Shown here in pieces: positions 27,832 to 35,632 of a stretch of 64,000 bases of DNA (positions are counted from its first letter, which is position 1; each line of letters begins with the position of its first letter). The stretch is from JAIQGF01 sp051006995 (GTDB taxonomy: Bacteria > Acidobacteriota > Terriglobia > Terriglobales > Acidobacteriaceae): assembly GCA_051006995.1 (NCBI GenBank), contig JBPCSQ010000010.1, positions 1 through 64,000 of the forward strand, given 5' to 3'. The notes under the pieces are model-generated. The model searched no databases and was not told the DNA's origin. It was given only the letters and a program-made list of their open reading frames with translations. The position numbers and the translations under genes were made by a program.

Positions 27832-29109
27832 TCAGCCGAAGGGATGCTCCAGCGATGGCGAAGGCGTGGTGAACAACTCGGCGCCCTCAGCTGTGATGTG
27901 CATGACGTCTTCCAGGCGCACGCCGAACTCGCCGCGGATGTAGATGCCGGGCTCGTCGCTGAAGGTCATGCCCGCGGCCACCGGCAGCCGGTTGCCGCGC
28001 ACCAGGTACGGCCATTCGTGGCCATCGAGGCCGATGCCGTGTCCCACGCGGTGGGTGAAGAACTTGTACCCCGGGCCGTAGCCGGCATCGGAAATCACCT
28101 TGCGCGCGGCGGCGTCCACCGCCTCGCAGGCGATACCAGGGCGGGCGGCGGCGAGCGCCGCCTTGTGCGCTTGCCGCACAATTTCACAGACGCGCTTCTG
28201 CTTCTCCGTCGCCTTGCCCAGCACCCAGGTGCGCGTGATGTCGGAGCTGTACCCCTCCACTTTGCATCCGCCATCAATCAGCACTGGGGTGCCATCGCGG
28301 ATGACTTGCGGAGTAATGGAGCCGTGCGGGTTCGCCGTGTACTCGCCCACGGTGACAAAAGCGTCGCCGCGGAATCCGACCTTGCCATAGGCGGCGGCAA
28401 TCAGACCTTCGACATCGTGTTCGTTCATTCCCGGCTGGAGCGCCTGAAAGACGGCGCGGTAGACCGCCCACGTCGCCTGGTTGGCCAGCTTCATCAACTC
28501 CAGCTCACGCGCACTTTTCAGCATGCGGCAGCCCGCCGTCACAGGCGTGGCGCTGGCGATCTTCATCGCGGGCGCGGCCTGCGCCACGCCGTTGCTGAAC
28601 ACGAACGTCACCCGCTCCTCCATGCCGAGCGTGCCCGTGGCGATGCCGCGGTCCCGCAACCCCTGGGCGACGAGGCGGTACGGATCCTCATCTTCCTGCC
28701 AGGTGAGCACGTCCACTTTGCTGTCGAAAGGACCCTGCCCAAGCTGCTCGCGCAGGCGCTCCTCCTCGAACGCGGGAGCCACACAGAACGGCTGCGCCTT
28801 GGCGGGAAGGATGAGCGCGCCCAGCCGCTCGCTGTTCCACCAGTGGACATCGGCGAAATAAACCAGCGAGCTGCCGCCGATCATGAGGATGGCGTCGAGC
28901 CGGTTCGACAGCATGAGCTGGCGGGCGCGTTCCAGGCGGGCGCGCCGCTCGTCGTTGGTGATGGGCCGCGCCTGCTCGCGCATCGACGCGAGCGCCTGGA
29001 TGGAGGGCGGCAGTTTGGTTTCATTCTGGGCGTGGATCGAAGTTGAGGGCAACAGCGCCGAAGCGGCCACCGCCCCGCCCGAGCGCAGCACATCGCGGCG
29101 AGAAAACAT
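27832..29109 (-). CDS. M24 family metallopeptidase (Xaa-Pro aminopeptidase-like), Tat-exported
   Basis: A 425-residue pita-bread-fold peptidase. Tat-type signal FSRRDVLRSGGAVAASALL at 2-20. A creatinase-like N domain (about 60-185) precedes the catalytic domain with all five metal ligands visible: Asp in LIDGGC, Asp in SSDITRTW, His in THRVGHGIG, Glu in SDEPGIY and Glu in RLEDVMH. It removes N-terminal residues before proline, probably in the periplasm. Length is normal. It is separated from the divergent glycosyltransferase by 130 bases. Confidence 0.92.
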   Translation of the reverse strand: MFSRRDVLRSGGAVAASALLPSTSIHAQNETKLPPSIQALASMREQARPITNDERRARLERARQLMLSNRLDAILMIGGSSLVYFADVHWWNSERLGALILPAKAQPFCVAPAFEEERLREQLGQGPFDSKVDVLTWQEDEDPYRLVAQGLRDRGIATGTLGMEERVTFVFSNGVAQAAPAMKIASATPVTAGCRMLKSARELELMKLANQATWAVYRAVFQALQPGMNEHDVEGLIAAAYGKVGFRGDAFVTVGEYTANPHGSITPQVIRDGTPVLIDGGCKVEGYSSDITRTWVLGKATEKQKRVCEIVRQAHKAALAAARPGIACEAVDAAARKVISDAGYGPGYKFFTHRVGHGIGLDGHEWPYLVRGNRLPVAAGMTFSDEPGIYIRGEFGVRLEDVMHITAEGAELFTTPSPSLEHPFG

Positions 29110-29239
29110 GGCCAGTACTGTACCCGGCCCGAGGAATTGCCGGAAATCTTTTCCACTCCGCTCGCTGCGGCAGACTAAGGGGGCTCCCTACCTCTGCCCG
29201 CGCCGCAGCGTCTTGCCGCTCTCCTCAACTCCGCATACG

Positions 29240-30463
29240 ATGACAGCAATGCTCCGAATCCTGCTGCTAATCGCGGTCGCCGGGCTAGTGTGCTCGACCG
29301 GCTATCTCGTGCTCGTGACCTTCGCCGCGCGCCGGTTTCGGCGGCGAGCCATTCTGTCGGCGCAAGCAGCGGCGCGATTCCCTCAGGCCGAGCTTCCGCC
29401 GGTCAGCGTGGTCAAGCCGGTCTGCGGGCTGGAGCCGATGCTGGAAGAAAATCTGGAGAGCTTCTTCCGCCAGGACTATCCCCAGTTTGAGCTGATCTTC
29501 GGCGCGCGCACGCCCGAAGATCCCGCATTCGAGATCATCGAGCGCCTGCGCCGCCGTTATCCGGCGGTCAAGGTTCGCTGCGTTTACTCCGGCGAGCCGC
29601 CGTGGCCCAACCCGCGGGTCTATTCCGAGCACAAGATGATCGAACTGGCGGCGTACGAGATCATCGTCATCGGCGACAGCGACGTGCGCGTCCGCCCTGA
29701 CTACCTCCGCAACATTGTCCCGCCGCTGTGCGATCCCCGCGTCGGCCTGGTGACCTGCATTTATCGTGGGCTGCCAAGCGGAGGCATCTGGTCGCGGCTG
29801 GAGGCGGCCGGTTTTTCCGTCGAGTTGACCTCCGGCGTGCTGGCAGCCGATCTGCTGGAAGGGATGAAGTTCGCACTCGGCCCCACCACCGCAACCCGCA
29901 AGGATGTGCTGGAGAAGATCGGCGGCATTCGCATGCTGGCCGACTATCACTCCGACGACGCCGAAATCGGACGCCTGGTAGACGCCGCCGGATATCAGGT
30001 CGTGCTTTCGCACGTTGTCATTGATCACATCACGTTGAACCGGGCGATGCTCAGCCGCCAGGTGCGCTGGATGCGCAGCACGCGTTACTCGCGTCCGGCG
30101 GGACATCTGGGTAACGGCCTGACGTTCGCCATGCCGTTCGCTGTGCTGGGATTTCTGGCGGGCGTGTTATCGGGACAGTGGCTCCCCGGCGTCGCGCTTC
30201 TGGCGTGGGGTGTCGTGAATCGCTGGCTGCAGGCATTCATCGTGGGCGGAGCGGTGGTGCACGACCCGGAACTGCGGGCCTACTGGTGGTATTACCCGCT
30301 CCGCGACTTGCTCGGTTTCGGCTTCTGGTGCGCCAGCTTTACTGGTCGCGACTTTATGTGGCGCGGCGAACCCTATCGCTTCGGTCCTGGCGGACGCGTG
30401 ATCCCGCTGCGGGCGCGGCCGGCGGAAGAGCCGGAAACGGCGGTCGCGAACAAATCTCGCTGA
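29240..30463 (+). CDS. hpnI: HpnI-like glycosyltransferase (GT21/ceramide glucosyltransferase type)
   Basis: A 407-residue membrane glycosyltransferase. An N-terminal anchor (MLRILLLIAVAGLVCSTGYLV region), the family-2-like core PVSVVKPVCGLEP, FFRQDYPQFELIFGA, the metal-binding DSDVRVRPDYL, the SDDAEIGRLVDAAGY acid region and the RQVRWMRSTRYSRPAGH motif (QxxRW type) are all present, followed by C-terminal membrane helices. HpnI adds N-acetylglucosamine to bacteriohopanetetrol in hopanoid synthesis; the family match is clear but the hopanoid role is inferred because no other hpn gene is here. The upstream in-frame extension is antisense to the peptidase gene. Confidence 0.8.
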   Translation: MTAMLRILLLIAVAGLVCSTGYLVLVTFAARRFRRRAILSAQAAARFPQAELPPVSVVKPVCGLEPMLEENLESFFRQDYPQFELIFGARTPEDPAFEIIERLRRRYPAVKVRCVYSGEPPWPNPRVYSEHKMIELAAYEIIVIGDSDVRVRPDYLRNIVPPLCDPRVGLVTCIYRGLPSGGIWSRLEAAGFSVELTSGVLAADLLEGMKFALGPTTATRKDVLEKIGGIRMLADYHSDDAEIGRLVDAAGYQVVLSHVVIDHITLNRAMLSRQVRWMRSTRYSRPAGHLGNGLTFAMPFAVLGFLAGVLSGQWLPGVALLAWGVVNRWLQAFIVGGAVVHDPELRAYWWYYPLRDLLGFGFWCASFTGRDFMWRGEPYRFGPGGRVIPLRARPAEEPETAVANKSR

Positions 30464-30523
30464 CCCAACAAAATTCAAGCGGAGTCACTCGCTCTTAGTT
30501 CTGCCTTTGTTCCTCGTTTTTCA

Positions 30524-30553
30524 TTGACATCGACGCCACCTTTGTCGCATAAA
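30524..30553 (+). promoter_or_regulatory. Sigma-70-type promoter of the arginine operon
   Basis: TTGACA at 30524-30529 and CATAAA at 30548-30553 with an 18-bp spacer, 46 bases before the argC ATG. The -10 hexamer lies inside the first ARG-box-like site. Confidence 0.6.
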
Positions 30554-30582
30554 TATTCATCTAATGCATAAATATTCCATCG
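30545..30582 (+). promoter_or_regulatory. Two ARG-box-like operators (ArgR)
   Basis: GCATAAATATTC occurs twice, at 30547-30558 and 30566-30577, 19 bases apart. Each sits in an 18-bp stretch close to the ARG-box pattern (TGAAT-4xW-ATTCA type), and the near two-turn spacing fits a hexameric ArgR. Overlap with the -10 element implies repression by arginine. Confidence 0.62.
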
Positions 30583-30598
30583 GGACCTTTTCCCTCTG

Positions 30599-31735
30599 AT
30601 GCGCACTATGGGTACCGAACTGCAAACCGCCATCGTCGGCTCGTCGGGCTACTCGGGACAGGAGCTCACCCGGCTGCTCTTCCAGCACCCGCGCTGCAAG
30701 CCGCCCCTGCTGCTGGCGCGCGAGAGCGACAACGGCGCCGGCGCCACCGAAATTGCATCCCCGGTGGACGGCAGCTCCGTCCCGGTCTCTCCGTTCTCCT
30801 GGAGGCTGCTGCACCAGCGCGGTGTGGACCTGCTGTTCCTGGCAACGCCGCACGAAGTGTCACGCGCCTGGGTACCGGAGGCGGTGGCTCGCGGCCTGCG
30901 CGTGGTGGACCTCAGTGGGGCGTGGCGCCTGCGCGTGCATGAATACGCTGCGGTGTACGGCTTCCACGACATCGGGAGCAGCGCGACCGAGGCGCTCATG
31001 GCCAAGGCTGTCTACGGCCTGCCGGAATTGAGCGGCTATCGGTTGTCGGACGCGCAACTGGTGGCCAATCCCGGTTGCTATCCCACGTCCATCATTCTTG
31101 CTCTGGCGCCGCTGGTGACCAGCGGCCTGGTGAATCTGGACCGCGGCATCGTGTGCGACTCAAAATCCGGGGTGTCCGGCGCCGGCAAAGCTCCGACGCC
31201 GAAAACGCATTTTGTCGAGACGGCGGAGAACTTCCGCGCCTACTCGGCGTTCACACACCGCCACACCGGTGAAATCCTGGAGCAGTTGCAGCTCGCGCCC
31301 GAGCAGTTGACCTTCAGCACGCACCTGCTGCCGATCCGGCGTGGCATTTTGTCCAGCATCTACGTGCAGCTTCGCAAAGCCATGAGCTCGGAGGAAATCG
31401 AGCAGTGCATGCGCGACTTCTACGGGCGCAGTCCGTTTGTGCGCATCGTGTCGCCGCCGCGGCTGCCGGAAATCCAGCATTCGCAGCACACCAACTTCTG
31501 CGATATCGGCTGGGTGCTCTCGCCGGACCGCAAGCGCCTGATGCTGGTCTCCTGCCTCGACAACCTCATCAAGGGCGCCGCCGGCCAGGCAGTGCAGAAC
31601 ATGAACGTGATGTATGGCTGGGACGAGCGCGAAGGCCTGCTGCCGGTGGGCAGCGAGCCGCGCACCGGCGTGGCGCGCGCCGCCTACGCCTCGGCGATGA
31701 TGCAAGCCGGTGAGCTGGCAGGGGCGATCCATTGA
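30599..31735 (+). CDS. argC: N-acetyl-gamma-glutamyl-phosphate reductase
   Basis: A 378-residue NADPH-dependent reductase: Rossmann start TAIVGSSGYSGQELTRLL, catalytic cysteine in VANPGCYPTS, then SGVSGAGKAP and the His-bearing FSTHLLPIRRGILSS. It reduces N-acetylglutamyl phosphate to the semialdehyde, third step of arginine synthesis. First gene of the operon; the stop overlaps the argB start. ATG 30599 is used; ATG 30608 (MGTELQ) is an equally good alternative. Two ARG-box-like sites lie in the promoter. Confidence 0.95.
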   Translation: MRTMGTELQTAIVGSSGYSGQELTRLLFQHPRCKPPLLLARESDNGAGATEIASPVDGSSVPVSPFSWRLLHQRGVDLLFLATPHEVSRAWVPEAVARGLRVVDLSGAWRLRVHEYAAVYGFHDIGSSATEALMAKAVYGLPELSGYRLSDAQLVANPGCYPTSIILALAPLVTSGLVNLDRGIVCDSKSGVSGAGKAPTPKTHFVETAENFRAYSAFTHRHTGEILEQLQLAPEQLTFSTHLLPIRRGILSSIYVQLRKAMSSEEIEQCMRDFYGRSPFVRIVSPPRLPEIQHSQHTNFCDIGWVLSPDRKRLMLVSCLDNLIKGAAGQAVQNMNVMYGWDEREGLLPVGSEPRTGVARAAYASAMMQAGELAGAIH

Positions 31736-32514
31736 GGCTGGTGGTCAAGATCGGGGGCGCGCTGCTGGATGATCCGGCGTTGGTGGAACGCTGCGCCCGC
31801 TGTGTCACCGAACTGATTCAGTCCGGCGATCAGGTTGCCGTCGTGCACGGCGGCGGCGGCGAGTTGACGCGCCTGCTCGCCAGGCTTGGCAAGAAGAGCG
31901 AATTCATCAACGGGCTGCGGGTCACCGACGCGGAGACGCGCGACGCGGCGCTGATGGTGCTCGCTGGCGGCGTCAATAAACGTCTGGTGGCGTCACTGGC
32001 CCGGCTGGAACAGCCGGCAATCGGCATCTGCGGCGGCGACGGCCTCAGTTTTCGAGCTCAGAAGCGCCAGAATGGCGGCGCCGATCTGGGCTTCGTCGGC
32101 GAAATTTCCTCGGTAGACCCACGGTGGCTGGAAGCATTCTGGAATGCGGGCGCGGTGCCGGTAATTGCCAGCCTCGCGCTCGGCCTCGACGGCGAGTACT
32201 ACAACGTGAATGCCGACCAGATGGCCGCCGCTTGCGCAGTAGCGTGCCAGGCGCAGCGGCTGGCGTTTCTCACCGACGTTCACGGCGTCTGGAATGCGGA
32301 TCACGACATCATTCGCGTGCTCCCGCTGAAAAATATTCCTGTACTGAAGAAAGCGGGCGTGATCAACGGCGGCATGTTGCCCAAACTGGAAGCCTGCGAA
32401 CGCGCCCTGGCCGGCGGCGTTCGCTCGGTGCACATCCTGGCCGGCGCGGAGATGGAGGCATTGAGCCAATTGGCCAAGGGGACGATCCAAGTGGGAACGG
32501 AGCTGGTGTCGTGA
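31732..32514 (+). CDS. argB: Acetylglutamate kinase
   Basis: A 260-residue amino-acid kinase: VVKIGGALLDD, VVHGGGGELTRLL, substrate loop FINGLRVTDAETRDAALMVL, YYNVNADQMAAACA and FLTDVHGVWN. It phosphorylates N-acetylglutamate. The length and lack of an N-terminal helix suggest the arginine-insensitive, shorter type. The start is TTG within the argC stop (TTGA overlap), and the stop overlaps the argD GTG, so the three genes are tightly coupled. Confidence 0.93.
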   Translation: MRLVVKIGGALLDDPALVERCARCVTELIQSGDQVAVVHGGGGELTRLLARLGKKSEFINGLRVTDAETRDAALMVLAGGVNKRLVASLARLEQPAIGICGGDGLSFRAQKRQNGGADLGFVGEISSVDPRWLEAFWNAGAVPVIASLALGLDGEYYNVNADQMAAACAVACQAQRLAFLTDVHGVWNADHDIIRVLPLKNIPVLKKAGVINGGMLPKLEACERALAGGVRSVHILAGAEMEALSQLAKGTIQVGTELVS

Positions 32515-33761
32515 GCCTGGAGAAAGTGGCGCGCGCGGAAGCCCGGCTGCTGCTGCACACCTACGACCGCAAACGCGTGCTCTTCCGCCGCGGCCAGGGC
32601 TGCTACCTGTGGGACGACAAGGGCCGGCGCTACCTCGACCTGCTGAGCGGCATCGGCGTACTCGCGCTCGGCTACAGCCATCCCGCCGTGCTGAAGACGC
32701 TGCACAAGCAAGCTTCGCAACTGGTGCACGTCTCCAACCTCTTCTATCACGATTATCAGGCTGCACTCGCCGAGCGGCTCACCAAGCTTTCGGGACTGGA
32801 TCGCGCCTTCTTCTGCAACAGCGGCTCGGAATCGGTGGAGGCCGCGCTTAAGCTGGCGCGGGCCTACGCGCGTCTGCGCAGCAAGAACGGCCGCCGCGCC
32901 CCGGTGGGCGTGCTGGCCATGCAGGGCTCATTTCACGGCCGCACATTCGGCGCCCTGGCAGCTACGGCGACCAAGAAATATCGGGAGCCGTTTGAGCCGC
33001 TCATGCCCGGCGTGAAGTTCGTGAAATTCAACAATGTCGCGGACCTGAAAAAGAAATTCGACGCCAGCATCTGCGCTGTGCTGATTGAGCCGGTGCAAGG
33101 CGAAGGCGGCATCCATCCGGTGACGCAGGAATTTTTTGCCGCAGCGCGCGCGTTAGCCGACAAGCGCGGCGCACTTCTGATCGCGGATGAAATTCAATGC
33201 GGACTGGGACGCACCGGCGAGTACTTCGCCTTCCAGAAGTATGGTGTCACGCCCGACGTGGTCACCCTCGCCAAGCCCATCGCCTGCGGACTGCCGCTTG
33301 GCGCGATTCTCGCCCGCGAGCACGTTGCCGGGGCATTCAAGCCTGGGCTTCATGGCACCACCTTCGGCGGCGGACCGCTGGCCTGCGCGGTCGCAGTCAC
33401 GGTGCTGGAGACGCTCGAACAAGAACAAATACTTGCGAACGTCCGCCGGGTAGGCGCTTACTTCCAGCAGCGGCTCAAAGAATTGAAATCGAAGCATCCG
33501 TCCATCGTGGAAGTGCGCGGCATCGGGCTGATGCTCGCGCTGCAGTTGTCCTTCCCCGGCAAGGACGTGGTGGACGCATGCCTGAAGCACGGCCTGGTGA
33601 TCAATTGCACGCATGACACCGTGCTCCGCTTCCTGCCGCCGTTCATCCTGACTGAAAAGCAGGTGGACGACGCCATCAAGCTGCTGGGCCAGGCGCTGGG
33701 CGAAGTCGAATCCATGCAGCCGCCGCAAACGCGGGCGGCAGCCTCGTGCAAAGGGAATTGA
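32511..33761 (+). CDS. argD: Acetylornithine aminotransferase
   Basis: A 416-residue class-III PLP aminotransferase: LLSGIGVLALGYSHP, FFCNSGSESVEAALKLAR, GSFHGRTFGALAATA, LIEPVQGEGGI, LLIADEIQCGLGRTG, the PLP lysine in VTLAKPIACGLPLGA and HGTTFGGGPLACA. It makes N-acetylornithine from the semialdehyde. GTG start overlaps the argB stop by four bases; an upstream in-frame extension is antisense-like and ignored. The stop overlaps the next ATG as TGATG. Confidence 0.93.
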   Translation: MSLEKVARAEARLLLHTYDRKRVLFRRGQGCYLWDDKGRRYLDLLSGIGVLALGYSHPAVLKTLHKQASQLVHVSNLFYHDYQAALAERLTKLSGLDRAFFCNSGSESVEAALKLARAYARLRSKNGRRAPVGVLAMQGSFHGRTFGALAATATKKYREPFEPLMPGVKFVKFNNVADLKKKFDASICAVLIEPVQGEGGIHPVTQEFFAAARALADKRGALLIADEIQCGLGRTGEYFAFQKYGVTPDVVTLAKPIACGLPLGAILAREHVAGAFKPGLHGTTFGGGPLACAVAVTVLETLEQEQILANVRRVGAYFQQRLKELKSKHPSIVEVRGIGLMLALQLSFPGKDVVDACLKHGLVINCTHDTVLRFLPPFILTEKQVDDAIKLLGQALGEVESMQPPQTRAAASCKGN

Positions 33762-34336
33762 TGCCGTTCGGCAAAGGAAAAATTCGGGCTCGCAAGGCGA
33801 TCGTGCCGGACGCGCAGGCCATCTCCAGCCTGATCTCCTATTACGCACAGGAAGGCTTGCTGCTGCCGCGCACCGTGCCGGAGATCTGCGAGAACGTCCG
33901 CGATTTCTACGTTGCCGAGCGGAAGGGCGAAATCATCGGTTGCGGCGCCATGCATTTGTACGGGCAGCACCTGGCCGAGGTGCGCTCCATCGCGGTCGCG
34001 CCCGAGGCCCAGGGACAAGGCGCCGGGCGCAAGCTGATCGAGGCGCTGCTCGCCGAGGCGCGCCACCACCAGATCGCGCAAGTCTGCCTGTTCACGCGCT
34101 CGCCCCAATATTTCGGCGCGCTCGGCTTCATCGAAGTCCCCCACGCCAGCCTGCCCGACAAAATCTTCAAGGACTGCCGCAACTGCCCGACGTTCAACAA
34201 GTGCGACGAAGTCGCCATGGTCTACGCCGGCGCCCAAGCGCACGACGAAGTCGCCGACAGCGCGGAAGTTGAAGCCGTGCTGCGGCCCGCGGCGGCCCCG
34301 GCCCTCGTGAGCTTGCGCGCCGGCCGCTCTTCATGA
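33761..34336 (+). CDS. GNAT N-acetyltransferase, ArgA-like
   Basis: A 191-residue GNAT-fold acetyltransferase: IRARKAIVPDAQAISSLI, AEVRSIAVAPEAQGQGAGRKLIEALL (acetyl-CoA loop QGQGAG) and FTRSPQYFGALGFIEV. LPDKIFKDCRNCPTFNKCDE with three cysteines matches short ArgA-type N-acetylglutamate synthases lacking the kinase-like domain. Placed between argD and argJ it probably makes N-acetylglutamate de novo. The ATG at 33761 is preferred to GTG 33746 because it overlaps the argD stop and follows AAGGGA. Confidence 0.85.
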   Translation: MPFGKGKIRARKAIVPDAQAISSLISYYAQEGLLLPRTVPEICENVRDFYVAERKGEIIGCGAMHLYGQHLAEVRSIAVAPEAQGQGAGRKLIEALLAEARHHQIAQVCLFTRSPQYFGALGFIEVPHASLPDKIFKDCRNCPTFNKCDEVAMVYAGAQAHDEVADSAEVEAVLRPAAAPALVSLRAGRSS

Positions 34337-35511
34337 AGGTCTCTCTGGAAATCATCGTTCCACGAGGTTTTGAATTCTCCGCGACCACCGCCGGCATTAA
34401 GGCTTCGGGATCGCCCGATTTCGCGCTCGCCCTGGCGCCACAAGGAGCCAATGCGGCGGCGATGTTCACCACCAACCGCGTGATTGCCGCCCCGCTCGTC
34501 TGCGGGCGCGAGCACCTGCGCCACAGCGCCGGACGCGTGCGCGCCGTCGTGGTCAATTCCGGCAACGCGAACTGCGCCACCGGCAAGGCAGGCCTGCGCG
34601 CCTGCCAGGATGTGTGCAGAGGGGTGGCGAAAGCCGTAGGTTGCGACGGCATCGAGGTCTTCCCTTCTTCCACTGGCGTCATTGGCGTTCCTTTGCCCGC
34701 CGAGCGCCTGGTGAAAGCGATTCCCGCCCTTATCGGCGGCCGCAGCTCCGAAGCCAATGCTGCACAGGCATTTGCCCGCGCCATCATGACCACCGACACG
34801 CGCATGAAGACTGCCTCGGCCCGCTTCGGCCACGCGACGTTGTTCGGTGTCTGCAAGGGCGCAGGGATGATTCACCCGCGCCTGGCGACCATGCTCGTCT
34901 ACCTGTTCACCGACGCGCAGGCCAGCGCTCGCGAGCTGCGCGAGTTACTGCACGACGCGGTGAAGGTCTCTTTCAACCGCATCAACATTGACGGCGATAC
35001 TTCCACCAACGACACCGTGCTGCTGCTGGCCAGCGGCGCGGTCGGCAGATGCACCCGAAAAGATTTCGCGGCAGCGCTGAATGGCGTATGCGAGTCGCTG
35101 GCACGGCAGATTGTTGCCGACGGCGAAGGCGTGAAGCACGTCATCAATCTCACGATTGAAGGCGCGCGGAACCATGAAGAAGCGTCTCAGGTAGCGCGTG
35201 CTATCTCAAATTCATGCCTGGTGAAGACCGCCTTCGCCGGCGCCGATCCGAACTGGGGACGCGTGCTCGCCGCTATCGGCTATTCCGGAGCGCCGATCGA
35301 TCCCGGCAAGGTGGACATCTTCTTCGGGAAATATCCGGTCTGCCGCAAAGGTATAATCGCACCGTTTGACGAGACCACGGTGCATGCTTATCTCAGCCAG
35401 CCGGTGGTGGACGTGAAAGTAAGGCTCGGCCGCGGCAAAGCCTCCGGAACATTCTGGACGTGTGACCTGACCACCGAGTACGTCCACATCAATGCCGACT
35501 ACACCACCTGA
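34333..35511 (+). CDS. argJ: Bifunctional ornithine acetyltransferase/N-acetylglutamate synthase
   Basis: A 392-residue ArgJ. The autocleavage site Ala-Thr-Met is in HPRLATMLVYLFTD, with the catalytic Thr starting the beta chain; the oxyanion pair is in PSSTGVIGVPLP. GADPNWGRVLAAIGYSG and the C-terminal TTEYVHINADYTT are family hallmarks. It recycles the acetyl group from N-acetylornithine to glutamate. Its ATGA overlap with the GNAT gene ends the operon. argF, argG and argH are not in this window. Confidence 0.95.
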   Translation: MKVSLEIIVPRGFEFSATTAGIKASGSPDFALALAPQGANAAAMFTTNRVIAAPLVCGREHLRHSAGRVRAVVVNSGNANCATGKAGLRACQDVCRGVAKAVGCDGIEVFPSSTGVIGVPLPAERLVKAIPALIGGRSSEANAAQAFARAIMTTDTRMKTASARFGHATLFGVCKGAGMIHPRLATMLVYLFTDAQASARELRELLHDAVKVSFNRINIDGDTSTNDTVLLLASGAVGRCTRKDFAAALNGVCESLARQIVADGEGVKHVINLTIEGARNHEEASQVARAISNSCLVKTAFAGADPNWGRVLAAIGYSGAPIDPGKVDIFFGKYPVCRKGIIAPFDETTVHAYLSQPVVDVKVRLGRGKASGTFWTCDLTTEYVHINADYTT

Positions 35512-35626
35512 TTTGGTAATTTCGTAAATTGGTAATTTGGTAATTGTGCAGCGTCGTCGGCAATCCCGGAATTTCGTGCGCTGGTTTTTAAATCACGAAA
35601 TTACCCAGGTACCAAATTACTAAATT
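35511..35626. repeat. Tandem-word inverted element C (8-bp word TTTGGTAA)
   Basis: Left arm 35511-35545 holds four 8-bp copies (TTTGGTAA, TTTCGTAA, ATTGGTAA, TTTGGTAA); right arm 35590-35626 carries the complement (ACGAAATTACCC, ACCAAATTACTAAATT). It sits between the convergent argJ and VWA genes and could act as a shared terminator. Confidence 0.75.
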
Positions 35627-35632
35627 GAAGAA

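Noticed and set aside
28883..29239. N-terminal extension of the HpnI-like protein
   Set aside because: It runs over the divergent M24 peptidase gene and lacks similarity; the membrane anchor begins at 29240.
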